The notes beneath the pieces were generated by a model, which searched no databases, had not been told where the DNA came from, and saw only the letters and a program-made list of their open reading frames with translations. Of a stretch of DNA of 64,000 bases, positions 1 through 12,300 are shown in pieces (within the stretch, counting starts at the first letter, position 1; every line of letters begins with the position of its first letter). This stretch comes from Dysidea avara (taxonomy: Eukaryota > Porifera > Demospongiae > Dictyoceratida > Dysideidae): the NCBI RefSeq assembly GCF_963678975.1, contig NC_089274.1:19237633-19301632 (forward strand). Direction: 5' to 3'. The translations under genes and the position numbers were made by a program.

Positions 1-125
1 TGTGTGTTATATGTGTGTTGTATGTGTGTGTTGTATGTGCGTGCGTGCGTGCATGGGTGCATGTGTGTGTGTGTAGTGTGTGTGCAAGCGTTCATGTGTG
101 TGGTGTGCATGTGTGTATAGTAGCC
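1..125. repeat. Degenerate TG-rich simple sequence
   Basis: The first 125 bases are an imperfect TG/TGTA tract broken by GTGC and GCAT units. It lies downstream (in gene 1's sense) of the last gene 1 exon visible here, so it is probably intronic. No coding signal is seen. Confidence 0.8.
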
Positions 126-177
126 GCACACTTATCATCGGGGGTAAGGATGTAGATCAAAACAAACATAACCTCAC

Positions 178-1413
178 CTGAGCATAGAAGATGAATCCCT
201 TCAGTTCAATGGGCAGCTCAAAGTCAACCAACAGAATTAGAATGGATAACACAAGGACTGCAATACCTGATAGCACAACATATCACAACAACCATGCAAC
301 AATGAAGTTACAAAATCTAAATTACAGCAAGATTTCACACACAAAGTTATTCAAACCCCTGGAGACCACCTGATGTTCACATAACTGTAAAGTCCATATC
401 TCTAGAAGCCAGAGTTGGGGTTGTTACCTTAAAAATGTAACTAGTTACATATTACTCGTTACTTTTACGCGATGTAGTACGCTACAGTTACATATTACTT
501 ACTGAAAAAAGTAACAAGTTACATATTACTCGATACTCTGAGGGCTGTAACTAGTAATATTATTACATAATATTATACATAATATTATTACATTTGTTCG
601 TTACAAACTATAAAGTAAGTCCAACCTTCTAATTACAAGCTACCAGCCTATACAAGTACCACAAGCGAGACACATGTTTCTCTGGTGTAGTTCAGCCACA
701 TATACATACTTTGTTGTTGTATCCTGGCCTCAAGAGCACTCCCCATACACTATCATTCTTTATCCATGCCTATAACACTATCTCCAGTATTGTCTGGACC
801 CAAAATGCAATCAATCACGCACCTGGATACAATGCGCCTTAAAAGGAAGTAACGCGTTACACTCGTTACAATTTTCGGATGTAATATCCGTTACATATTA
901 CTCACTACTTTGTCATGTAACGCGTTATATTACTCGTTACTGTAAAAGTAATATTATTACATAATATGCTACATTTGTAACGAATTACCCCCAACTCTGC
1001 TAGAAGCATGGTATTGATGCTGATATCTATTCCAATAAAAGAGTCATTCTAGCATTCTGGTAGAATGGAATTACAGATAACTGATTTTCCACTGTAAGCA
1101 AATTAGCTTTTAAGACAACCAAAATAACGTAGTAAATTTGATACCAATTTTAGTAACAGTTCATACATAGATTCTTTTATCAGAGCTTAACATGCATTGT
1201 TATCTAGACTGTCTGATAGAACCAGTCAGGTGCTTAAAACAGCAAATGAACTCACAGAGGAGGATAAAGAGGACTATTCCAGCAGCACATTCCTCCCTAC
1301 AAGACTGTAGATCAAGTGTGACACCATATCCGCTAGAACATGTCCCACACAACCGACCTAATGTATGTACCAAATATGTAACCAATAATATACACATACA
1401 CTGTAGACAGACA

Positions 1414-1472
<59 letters not shown>

Positions 1473-4400
1473 GACAGACCTTCTCTGCCTTCAATACATT
1501 GAGCATCCTCATCATCAAATTCATAACGACAACCAGGCAATCTCCCCTGCTGGGAACAGCTAACAAATGCTGACAGTACTTGATAAGATCGTAGCTCTCC
1601 ACTTCCTTTGTGCATCTCTCCATAAACACCCTCCTGAAATACACCAACAAAGTTCTAATAACCTAATAGCATAACATGCCCTGTATTATGACTGTTTGAC
1701 AGTCATCGGACACAGGCCCCACAATACAGTGGAAACTCCAAGCTACCTGTAACTGGAAGTGTTTGTGTGGAATAGGTCATCCTCAAAAATATGGCTGGCT
1801 AGTAAACTATGTGAGTGTGACTGTCATTCTGTATGTGTTGCATGACACGTTTTTTTTTTTTAAATTTTTAAATTCCCATGTATCCTCCCAAATCAGTACA
1901 GTCCTGGGGAGCAATTACAGCAACTATTTCCCCAGGATGCTTGCACCACTGCAATTTGTCCCCCCCCCCACACACACACACAGAGGCAATGCACAGCACC
2001 ACAGTTTATCCTCCTTTTGCAGAAAGTGGTCCTATACTCAGCAAAAAATCTTTTTTTTTAAAAACTACCTTGTTAAATTGCATGAAGCAATGGAACACCT
2101 TGTCACTCAACTGGAGTCAATCAACTATTGACAGCACAAAAGTTATTGAACGACACTAACACAACTACTGGGAAGGATGCTCCAGGAGTTATCGGAAAAC
2201 TGCTCTTCCTTAAAAAGCTATTACCGATGCTCAGGTCCTGTGACCTGTGGTAAGGAGTACAAGTCTTGGGTTTAGTATATCTAGGGTCTGAGGACTTGAG
2301 GACCTCCGGAAGCCTAGAAATGGATGGATCTGGTTGTGTTAAAACCTGTACTCAGTCTGTACTACAAATTTAATCATTATATTTCATATCTAACATGCCA
2401 AGTCCTTGCAAAATACTTGGTAAAGCATAGGTCACTTCCTTCTCTGTAAAGTAAAATACAGAAGATTACACATAAAGAGGTTGTATCCAAGTGAGGCAGG
2501 GCCAGAGGGTAGTGGTCCAGTAACACTTGAGGCGGGCACCTAAGCTAAGAAGGCTGAAAGTCTTTACTAACTTGGATAGAACCTTGACACTGAGCTGAAT
2601 GCAAGAAAAAATCCCAGACCAGGCAGGGACTTTAAAAAATTGCACTGTAAGTACAAAAGTGCCTAACAAGCCAGGATACAGAATTTTCTGTATGTCCTAG
2701 CTTAGTAATGCAAATCTGAGATACTAGAAATTTCTTACGTTTTCATTATCACTGGATCAACTGTGTATGACATACATGTAAACAACATAGCATTCGCTGA
2801 GCTAGAGCACCACCATATACAGGAAAAGGGCAAATAGCCAGCTAAAGTGTATTTAGTCAAATAAACTTGATGAATTCAAACTTAATAAATATGAAAAATT
2901 ACATGTTGTTTTATTTATTGCAGCTGTTTATTCATCTTGCGTGATCAATGTTTGTCTTGTGTGATGGATATTTGTGTGCCACACCCATTTTTAAACTATC
3001 GCAATTTAGCTTGCTACTATAGTTGAAGCCCTGAAACACCTTATAAAGTGATAGATAATGCATGAAAGACATCACTTTAGCCATTACTCGGCATTTACAG
3101 TATCTATGCATGATTGTAGTATAGTGGACACGCCCTTTTGCAATCGACTGATTGCATCATTCAGAACTGCTGCTGTGAATTTTCCAGATGCTTGCAAACT
3201 CAGTCTCACATGGCCAAACTTATTTTTTCCTTTTTGAGTGATGGTCGGTTGAAAAAAAAAAAAAGGCCAGCCATAGTTTAAAAAAGTGGTTTGGCCACAT
3301 AAGACCGCTTATTAGAAAGTTAAAAACTGATACAAGAAAAGCTGTAGCTAACACCAAACCTTTGAATGTTCAAACATTCTATCAGCAAACATTCAAAGAT
3401 AAATTTCAAGCTTCGTTCCCCCCAACATTCTCAAGGTCCCACAAGACCACACCTGCTATGTGATACAGTGACAGTTGGGCAGGTGGGTAGTCTAGTGGGT
3501 GAAGACACAGACAGACAGATACCATATAGTGGGAAATTTTCGAGGGATGAAACTTCCGCAAAATGGTGTAAAATCCAATTTTCGCATTTTTAATTCACGA
3601 AAGTCTAGAAAACAGATTTGGTAAGGTAATAGCTATGTGTATAAACATGAAACATTTCACCATTATACTATCATGAAGCTATCATCACTCGCAAAATCTG
3701 CGAAAGTTTTGTCCCTCGAAAATTTCCAGCTATATGGTACACACACAATTTCAAAATCAATTTCAGACAATGTCTGGGTAACACAACACACACACACAAC
3801 TCACTCTAAGATAGAGATATCGACGACTATCATCACAACGAACTATGTCAGAATGTCCACCAGTGTTGCAGATACAAAGTGCATTGTCGCTAGTATTGTT
3901 AGGTTTATAACCAGGCAAACAGCCTCTGACATGTAGTGTGACAGTGTTGATTTCACCCTAACATGGATGAGAAACTTTCAAATGTACACAGCACCAAATT
4001 CACTTACAAGTGTCCTTAGTAGTGAGAAGGTTAGATTAACAGTGATGTTGTTATGGTAAGCGAGTTCACACCCGTTGCACAACTCAGAAGTAGATGGGAC
4101 CTCATAGTTATAGTTATCGACGTTAGCTGACAGAGCTCCGAGATTCTGCAGTGAAACACATTCCAATATTAATAATTTGCTTTAGCATCCATACTGGATT
4201 ATAGTAATGGTTTCAAACTTCAAGTCCAGCACTAGGCCATTTTTTTCTGGTTTTCTGACCTTTTCAGTACCAATTTTACTAATTTTACTTCTTCAACGAA
4301 GAACAATAGCCTACTAAAAATCTTCCATTGCTTGTAAATTACGTCCAGTATTTCCCCAGAAGAATTATGTGACTGGAATTGTGAAATTCTGACATTTTTT

Positions 4401-7400
4401 GAATTCTTTATTGTTAGTCATTTACAACCTACTTAGCCCAACTCTGGTAAAGTTTCAGAATGCCAATAACTTTTGGAGTTACAACTCTACAAAGTAGCAA
4501 CAACAGGAAGTTCATTTTGTATAGCAAATATATATATTTAAAAGTTACAGATGTTTGCTAAGCTAAAATGTTGTAACATACGTGATGTACAGGGTTGAAA
4601 CTTGTAACATTGTGTTTGCCATAAATAGGAGAATCCATTGCTGGGTAAATTTGTCCTTGTATCACCTTTCTTCACTTCACACACAGACAAAATCAGTGAA
4701 GATCAATTGCATACTATATAGCTTCAATGTGACATAAACAAACAGCCACAACATTGCAACAAAACAAAGACTCTTGAATAGGCGAATAAGATGAAGAACA
4801 AAGCGTTTATTTAATAAATATGCAAGTACTTTATCAATGTTTCATACTGTACAATTTAGGCTTGCACCACTATCTCAGGTATTTGCAGATCCGGTCACAT
4901 ATGATAGAATATGTAATATTGAAAAGTGCCCTTAATGCAAGATTAAAAAGTCCTAACAATAAAAAAACCGTAATTGTGAACTCTTGATTATGTCCTATGT
5001 CATATTGGAGGTTGTCCTGATTTCCTGTGCATGGTTCCCTTTTTATGTGGCACCAAAGTACACAGAACTGATCATTCAGGCCAAATACAACTTACAGACT
5101 ATAGTAGGTGCTTACCGCATCTTCTCCTGGAGCCTCCAGAGACCAAACAGCCTCTCTGCTATTGTTCAGCTGATCAAGAGCTAACAAACTGATTGATACA
5201 GTTTCCCCTGGTTGAACACGTGGCTCATTGAGCTACACAATACCACCATTAACATTGAGACCTTATTCACACAGTATGAGCCTTACGTTATTGAGAGTGA
5301 TATTAATGCGAGAAGGAGATGTTGCCAGCTGTTGGTTCTCTGGTTTCGAGTTTATACCCTCCAGCATCAGAGTGTTGTTTCTGCATAAAAAGATACAATA
5401 CACAGTCTTGGACTTTGCCTTTGAACCGTACACTTGCATAGGAAATATATCTTTACATATAAGCTCATGGTACTGACCACTAATCTACTACCTTTCCCAC
5501 TACACTCTATACACAGAACTGAGACCATACATTAACACATAAAATACAGCTTACAGTATATGCATACACATTATACAATATTGTGTGAACACGAGGTACA
5601 TACGTAAAGTTAAAGGGTGAGTGGATGCCATCTGGTGGATTAAAAATAAGGGAAGTGTCGTTTGTGAAATTGTTGCCCAACCAACTGCAACGTCGTAGAT
5701 CAGATGCATAAATTGCAGCTCCACTCAGTCGAGCCGTGTTTCCTATAAAACTGACTGACACACCCTGCAAAAGGATATCATTAAGCACTATCAAACAAAA
5801 TGGCAAGTATACTTACCGCCCAATCCTGTGGGGGGAGGTCTGCGCCACTAAGTTCGTTAACAAACTGCATGAAACACAGTCGGTTGAAAATGTCAATGAC
5901 AAAACGAATTGGAGGAAAGTCGACATAGATCGCTCCACCTGACTCACTGGCAGAGTTGCAGATAAATGATATATTGGTGTTCTCATAAAGATTGAGCTAA
6001 AAACAGTAACACATATATATTGATTAAGAGAGAAGGAGGTTTACACTATAATCAAACACGCATGCACGCACACACACTCTAGACACACATACCAAACAAC
6101 GATCATCCATAGCAATTCCACCACCAAAAACAGCCGAATTGTTCATGAAAAGCATTTCACCATGAGCATCCATTTTCGTGTTGAGCAGCGTAATACCACC
6201 ACCAACATTACCAACAAAACGATTAGTCCCATTAAAAGTGACTGGAAATCTGAATGCTGCCAGTGCACTAGTATCACCATCACTTTGACTGTCATCATCC
6301 ATGGAGGAGTAGTTGTCATCAAAAACACTACAACAGATGCACAACATGCCATTGGTTAGGGTGAGCAGACATGCATGCTATGTATGTATGCACAAGTGTA
6401 AGTGCACACTTCATGTACATGCGCACACTTCAGGGATAGGGGCCACTGCACTCCCCCGGTTTATACCTAAAGCCTTAATACACAATCAACAATCAATTAC
6501 GTATCAAGACTTTACTAGATATAAACCTAGGGGTATATTTTATAAACCAAATCTGTTGATTTACTCTAAACAAAATCATGATAAACTGTGAATTGTTGTA
6601 TGCTGTAAAATTTAAAAAGAAATGCTACAAGGCTTTCTATTCCAAATGTCTAGAATGTCGTCTAAATCCCTATCTTCAAGGTTTTCAGGTGATTCAATAG
6701 CAAGTTTAATAGACTGACTTCATTTAGTGAATTCCAGAGTTGTGCTTTGATGAGCTACACCCTGGAGAAGCACCGTTCGACAGAGGCGGTAGAGACTGGA
6801 ATTGTCACACAAATAGAAGCTAATTTATGCAGATTCAGGATCAAATGGTCAATAATTATATTGTGGCATCACAGTAAAATTTTTGCCAAAATCATGTATC
6901 TACATGCCTAATTTTTCAAAAATTTCTAGGGGAGGTGGGGATGCATGCCCCCAGAAAACTCATGCTTTGTATTTCAGAGTCTGCAGCGATCCTCTCTCAT
7001 AACCCTATATACCACTTTAGCATGGGCGTTCAAAGACGTTGCTCGGTGTTTAGCTCGCATATTGCCCAGGCAATACCAAGATATTGCCCAGGAAATATCA
7101 TGGGAAAGTGGTTGGCCAATGACTTTGATCCCCAGCCAGTTCAAAGAAACAATGCGCTTTGACTTGTAGTGGCTGCTAAGCTGAGTATATTTGCTAAGAT
7201 AGAGTAGTTGGTTGTTACTAAAGGAAAATGAAGGCACAAAATAATTGTTTGGGTGATCGTGGATGCGTATTTCTACCCACCGCATATCAGCCTTTGAACA
7301 GATCACCGAACAGCAAAGCTGTTACTACTACGTTGAAATAGGTTAGTAACTTACAGTTCTAAGTACTTAACTCAATATAATAACTTACTGTCCCAATAGC

Positions 7401-9202
7401 GAAGTTAGTTGGCTTAAGCAATATAAACTCCATCCCACAATCGCAAGTTTTCTAATATTGCGTGTTGAAGCATAGTAACATATTAATGACATTTTAACGT
7501 ATGGATAATGTTCCGATGGCTATTAGCCCACACTATTAAAACCACAATCGATCTTCAGATGCTACTGTATAAAACAAACAGGATGAGTTCTCAGTAGTTC
7601 TTTCACCTATTAGGTGAGTGCGCCCCAAGTGATATACAGTATATCACTTATACCATGGCTGCTTGTTATTTGCTGATATTAAACACCCGCAGCCCTTGGG
7701 CTGTGCCCTCAGGCTTTGGATGTATATATCAGCAAATCCCTCGCAGCTGTGGTATAACTATTAAATAAACCACCAAATGCCTTCCTATATTCCAAATAGC
7801 TTACTCCCCCCCCCCCCTCTGGCTTAACTGGTACACTTCATGAATGTACTATTACATACGTGTACACAGTAGCTTACCAGTTAGTAAAATCCACAGGGTA
7901 CCCAACCTGGTCAACATGAACCAAAGAGAACAAGCCTACAGCAGTTCCTTCATTAAACGCACTGTTGTTGATGAAGCGGCAGTTGCTGAAGGAGATACTG
8001 TCTTGCTGTGTAGCACTGTCCTCATCACTATCATACAAAACTGCACTGAATGCACCACCTGCGTTAGCTGAATTATCAGTAAAGTTACAGTCACTAACAA
8101 CAATTCTTGTGAAATACGAAATACTAAAAGAATTTATGCTAACTGCACCGCCAGAAGCCTCTTCAACCACATTATTAGAGAAATCAAGGTTAGACAGCCT
8201 GACAGTATTGTTGATTGCCTTCTCAGAGAAAGAGAAATATATCGCACCTCCATCCACTTGGGCACGGTTATTATGGAATACTGTATTTGTGATAGTAATT
8301 TTAGAATTACTGGAGCCAGCTAGACGAATGATAATACCTCCACCATGGCCATTGGTTTTCAGCAGCACGGGCCTGGAGTTATTAACATCATTGACATTAG
8401 CAGAATTGTTGTCAAAGGTACAATTTCTAATGATCAATTCAGCTGTGAAATCAGAGTAATATGTTATGCCGCCCCCGCTGATAATGGCTCGATAAAGTTC
8501 AGTGATATTTGTACTGTTAGTATCAGGCTCAGCAGGCAACAAGTTGTGATTATCAATAAACATTGTGTCTTCTACAACTATTCCAGTACTAAACCGTAGC
8601 TGTAATGGTGATCCAACATTGTCCCTATATAATACACACCAAAATTAATGAAATGCCCATATCCAGAATCTTACTTACCTAAATATACAATTTCGTATTG
8701 TGAGATTAGTTGTTGTTCGCACAAACACATTAGAAGCATTGTAACCACACCTTTCAAATACAATTCCTTCAAACGTGATATCCCTGGACTGCTGAATATA
8801 CACGTTGCCAAACATAGCATCTCTAATGGAGCAGTCGAAACATTCACAGCGAATTGTAGCATTACCAGGGCTTACAGCCCGTATGGTGATGTTTGAAACA
8901 TTACAAAGCACCAACCCGAACCCTTGCATCGTATATACGCCATCTTCTACCATAACAGTAGAATCAATTACTTCTTCTGGAGGAGGCGCGCATTGAGTGT
9001 AGTTTCTTCTGCTCTCGTAGTCTTCAAACACAGCGTAATGAAGGGTTTGACAAGGCATCTCCTCGGTACAGTTTCCATCGTCACTGCCGTTTGGACTAAC
9101 ATACCGCATGTGTAAGTCACTTTGAGCCTTCACTTTCCAACTCAGCCCAAAGAATAAAACTACGAAAATCAATAACACCTTTACTTCCATCGCTAGAACC
9201 AA
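178..9202 (-). CDS. Gene 1: beta-helix-repeat multi-pass membrane protein (3' end off window)
   Basis: Putative cell-surface protein of the window's seven-member family. Exons in transcript order: 9202-8679, 8624-7878, 6327-6093, 5996-5817, 5764-5604, 5380-5287, 5232-5116, 4145-4008, 3957-3805, 1633-1480, 1357-1256, 266-178, giving 898 codons before the window edge. The reading frame is continuous across all junctions. Met at 9202 or 9190 starts a signal peptide (VLLIFVVLFFGL). Next comes YVSPNGSDDGNC, typical of right-handed beta-helix N-termini, then FxxN/GGA repeats such as NCTFDNNSANV and GGAIYFSF. A Cys-rich linker (GCLPGYKP, CICNTGG) and RLCGTCSSGYGV precede the first membrane segment (VLVLSILILLV). 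It is the most diverged copy. It has an intron after residue ~175 shared only with gene 7, and the two exons that are separate in the other copies are fused at 6327-6093. The remaining membrane helices lie left of the window. Ligand and function are unknown. Confidence 0.85.
410..999. mobile_element. Non-autonomous hAT-like DNA element (MITE), 590 bp
   Basis: The element is bounded by inverted ends (CAGAGTTGGGG at the left, CCCCAACTCTG at the right) and flanked by a perfect 8-bp duplication, CTAGAAGC, at 402-409 and 1000-1007. Both are hAT hallmarks. The interior is built of GTAACTAGTTACATATTACT-type palindromic sub-repeats and has no coding capacity. It sits in the gene 1 intron between exons 1357-1256 and 266-178. 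Confidence 0.88.
1415..1469. repeat. (AC)n microsatellite, ~55 bp
   Basis: A perfect AC run inside the short gene 1 intron between exons 1633-1480 and 1357-1256. On the gene's sense strand it reads GT. It creates spurious Cys-Val and Thr-His reading frames. Confidence 0.95.
1634..3520. other. Large gene 1 intron, mostly unassigned
   Basis: This is most of a 2.2-kb intron between gene 1 exons 3957-3805 and 1633-1480. It holds a poly-T run near 1851, a CCCCCCCC-CACACA stretch near 1961-1981 and a poly-A run near 3253. I see no exon or recognisable coding remnant. Confidence 0.6.
3521..3739. mobile_element. MITE with ~40-bp terminal inverted repeats
   Basis: The left end reads ACCATATAGTGGGAAATTTT followed by CGAGGGATGAAACTTCCGC. 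The right end is its reverse complement with few differences (GTCCCTCGAAAATTTCC, AGCTATATGGTA). A TA at each edge could be a Tc1/mariner-type target duplication. It lies in a gene 1 intron and has no coding capacity. Confidence 0.75.
4876..4900. repeat. Fragment of the GTGACCGGATTTG MITE end
   Basis: TTTGCAGATCCGGTCACATA matches the right end of the complete element at 37399-37624. Only the terminus is recognisable. It lies in the 970-bp gene 1 intron between exons 5232-5116 and 4145-4008. Confidence 0.45.
6631..6804 (-). pseudogene. hAT transposase C-terminal remnant
   Basis: On the minus strand, IPVSTASVERCFSRV is followed by LIKAQLWNSLNE and, in a second frame, SPENLEDRDLDDILDIWNRK. The first is the conserved dimerisation-region signature of hAT transposases ((L/I)PVSTASVER.FS). 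A stop after CFSRV and a frame change near 6706 show decay. It is a plain DNA-transposon fossil within the 1.55-kb gene 1 intron 7877-6328. Confidence 0.7.
7534..7767. mobile_element. Foldback MITE, copy A
   Basis: It begins ATTAAAACCACAATCGAT. The inner part is a foldback from TTATACCATGGCTGC to GCAGCTGTGGTATAA around a GCAGCCCTTGGGCTG centre, preceded by the hairpin GTGATATACAGTATATCAC. A second copy is at 24090-24300. The TTATACCA ends recur in the elements at 33779-33890. It lies in a gene 1 intron. Confidence 0.7.
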
Positions 9203-9330
9203 AACTGTGATTGGATTTCCTTCAAGATTTCTTCGCTTCCGAGCAAATCATTTTTCAGTCGATCTCCGTCATAAACTTTTAAAATCCACGAGGGTCGACT
9301 TCAAAAGTGTGGGCGTGGTTTGTATCTGCA
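9203..9330. promoter_or_regulatory. Bidirectional promoter region, genes 1 and 2
   Basis: Only 128 bp separate the start codons of the divergent genes 1 and 2, so they probably share control sequence. The sequence has GGGTCGAC and GTGGGCGTGGTTT blocks. No clear TATA box is seen. Start sites cannot be placed from sequence alone. Confidence 0.55.
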
Positions 9331-12300
9331 ATGGGGAATTCGGAGGACGTTGATGTTATTTCCATATCTCTGGTAGCAAGAATAATCGGTGAGTGGCTTT
9401 AGTACAATACTGATAGCTTATAAATTTACTGACAGTTCTACTTCTATCAACTCAATTAATATACTGCGAATTAACGATCAGCACTTGTGACCTACAAATA
9501 CGCGTAGATGAGAATACGATCACCTGTATCTCAACAGGACCTAACATCTCTTGTCCTAATCTAGACAGTGCATTCAACCACACAGCAGAGTACAGTGGTA
9601 CCATAGCGAATTGTGTTCATATAAACTTATCATCATCATCTGTTAACTACCATGTCATTAACCTGCCTCTAGCCTTAAATGTTAGCCTAGTGTTAACCGG
9701 AGCTGGCTCCACAGTTAAATGTGACTATGAAAGTAATGTGGATCCTGTGTTTGAGCCAAGCCAACTGCGATACACTTTGTTCTTTAGTGAAGTACCTTAT
9801 GTGGTGTTTGATGGGGTACATTTTGAAAGTTGTCCTGAACCGTTTCGTATGGAGGCTGTAGGAAATGTGACCATCAGTGATAGTTATTTTACAAAGTTTT
9901 CAGAAGCAGTGTTTGACCTCCACAACTGTTTACACATCACAATTGCTAATAGCACATTTATTGATAATTATGGAAGTGGTGCATTACTACTGCCATTCAG
10001 AGGCAACACTGGCGCAGTATCAATAGGTTACAATAATTATAATATCACTAATACTGCAGTAGTGTTAATCACTGACAGCTCATTCATTGCAAACCAAGCA
10101 AGAGTTAAGACAGAAACATTTCAGGACTCGACTGGAGCATTTCTAGATGGTAGGTTTACCGGTAGAGGAGGTGGTTTGGCTATTCTAATGAACCCATCAT
10201 CTGGCAACTTGTCTATCAATGTTAGGAGATGCAATTTCTCTGACAATTATGCTGTATCATTTGGTGGAGCACTATATATGATATTGAGTGCTAATCAACA
10301 ATACTATGAAGTGACAATTGAGGATTCTCTATTTATTAACAACAGAGTAGACAATGGAGGAGGGGGTATTCAACTGTCATACACTTCTGCACAAGGGCTT
10401 CCTGGATACCCTGTAACTGCTACAATACGAAATTGTAGTTTTATTGGTAACAGAGCTATTATTGGATCTGGTTCATTTTTCTTTATTTTGTCTCCGCAAA
10501 AGTATAGTATCGCTATATTTGAGAATTGTTATTATTACCAAAATGAAGCTGTCGAGACAGGAGGTGCTATCCTGGTATCTCAGTTTGCTTTCTTTGAATT
10601 TCAAGAAATACTTACAAGTCATCGCGTAATCAACTGGTAAGTGGGGTTGACAACTACAGATATTGGTTGTGTCATGTGTACCCATTTCTGTTGACCTGGG
10701 GGTACTAGGCTAAGGTGGTTGGCAGATTTGCTGTATATAGCCAGCGGTGGTGGTAAACCTTGATACCAACTGAAATAGATTTAGGATAATTTAAAGGAAT
10801 TTTATTTAGCAATTCAGTATTTTTCAACTTATGTACCTTGTAGTAGGGCTTGTAATCCTGTTTCTATTAAACAAATAGTAGAGTATGTCTACTAAATGTT
10901 AAAAACATAGTAAATTTATATAGTTATGGAAATTCGTTCGTATGGTTGTATAAGACTTGGAACCATTGATTTACTTTCTGTTAGTTTCTTTATTGAGAAC
11001 ATCTCACCAGACGGAGTGGTGGCATTTGTGTATGGTTCAATGGAGTTAACAGGCGTCAACACTTTCCAGCATAATTATGGACTATCATTACGGGCAAGTT
11101 ACTCCAGACATTGTAAAGATTATACAGTTATCGCATCTATTTACAGGTGGTAGGGACATTGGTCAACGTTTATGACACTGTGATATTTGAAGATAACAAT
11201 AGCCAATCTTCTCAGTTTGGTGGTGCATTGAATGTTGAATCATTTGGTCAAGTGAGAGTATTTCCTCAAACCAACATGATTTTCAACAGAAATATCGGAA
11301 GGTTTGCATTCATTTTAAAAATAGCAATATAATTTGTTGTTACTCTTTAGTATAGGGACTGCCATTGCAGTTCAGACTCAAACGACAAGTGATGTCTATA
11401 GCCGCCTCATTCACAATTCTCAATGCTTTCTGTTGTATTTAGATAAGGAAACTCCTTTTGTAGACCTTAACAATGTGAGTGATGATGCCATAAAGTGCTG
11501 TTGTAATCATTAGTACGTTACAAGGATACCTTCAGTTTTACATTTGTCGACAATCAAGCACTCACAGCCCCAACCCTGTATTTGTTTACTACTATACAAT
11601 GCTCATGGATTGGGAATGAACCTCCGTATTTTACCAGTAATTCTGTGTTGGATTGGGATTTCATCAATACAAAGTAAGAAAAGTTTGTTCTATCACTTTT
11701 TATTTACTGTTGTCACCATAATAGCAATGACTCTGACATACAAACTACTGCACAATGGCTAATACTGCCAAACAATGTAAGTGATTTTTTTGTCTTTGTA
11801 ATAAAAATGTACACACGTCACTAAGGTCACTGGATGGCCAGGTCAAGTGATATCAACAGATATAAGAGTGTTGGACGAACTGAACTTCAACACATATGGA
11901 ACAATTGAGCTGCTGCCAAGCAATATGGTGAGCAAGGTGGTATTATCCACTATGTATACATCTAGTATGTGTATACACAGGAGGGTGAGGTGATCATTGA
12001 CCAAAACATACAAGTGATCTCAAATAGTGACGCTAATGGTGGTAGACTGTTGAGAGTTGACTATGCGCTTGATGGCAATATTGCAGCAAGACTAAAGAGC
12101 AACCACAGTTTGATGCTTACTGTAGAAATTACTCTACGTGAGATATTCTCTTCGGTAGGTGTATTTATATTAAACCCTATTAGTGTGGTAATATTTTAAC
12201 AGGCTCAAGGTACTATGTTCCTGACCATTGTTCCATGCATCGCTGGCTACAAGCTTGTCAACAACAATGGAATCTTCACTTGTCAGTGTAACCTGGATGC

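Noticed and set aside
1200-1473. Plus-strand 93-aa frame ending in Thr-His repeats
   Set aside because: It is antisense to gene 1 exons and runs into the AC microsatellite.
6974-7306. 110-aa minus-strand open frame in a gene 1 intron
   Set aside because: There is no recognisable domain, no signal peptide and no paralogue. It lies next to transposon remnants and may be a chance or decayed frame.
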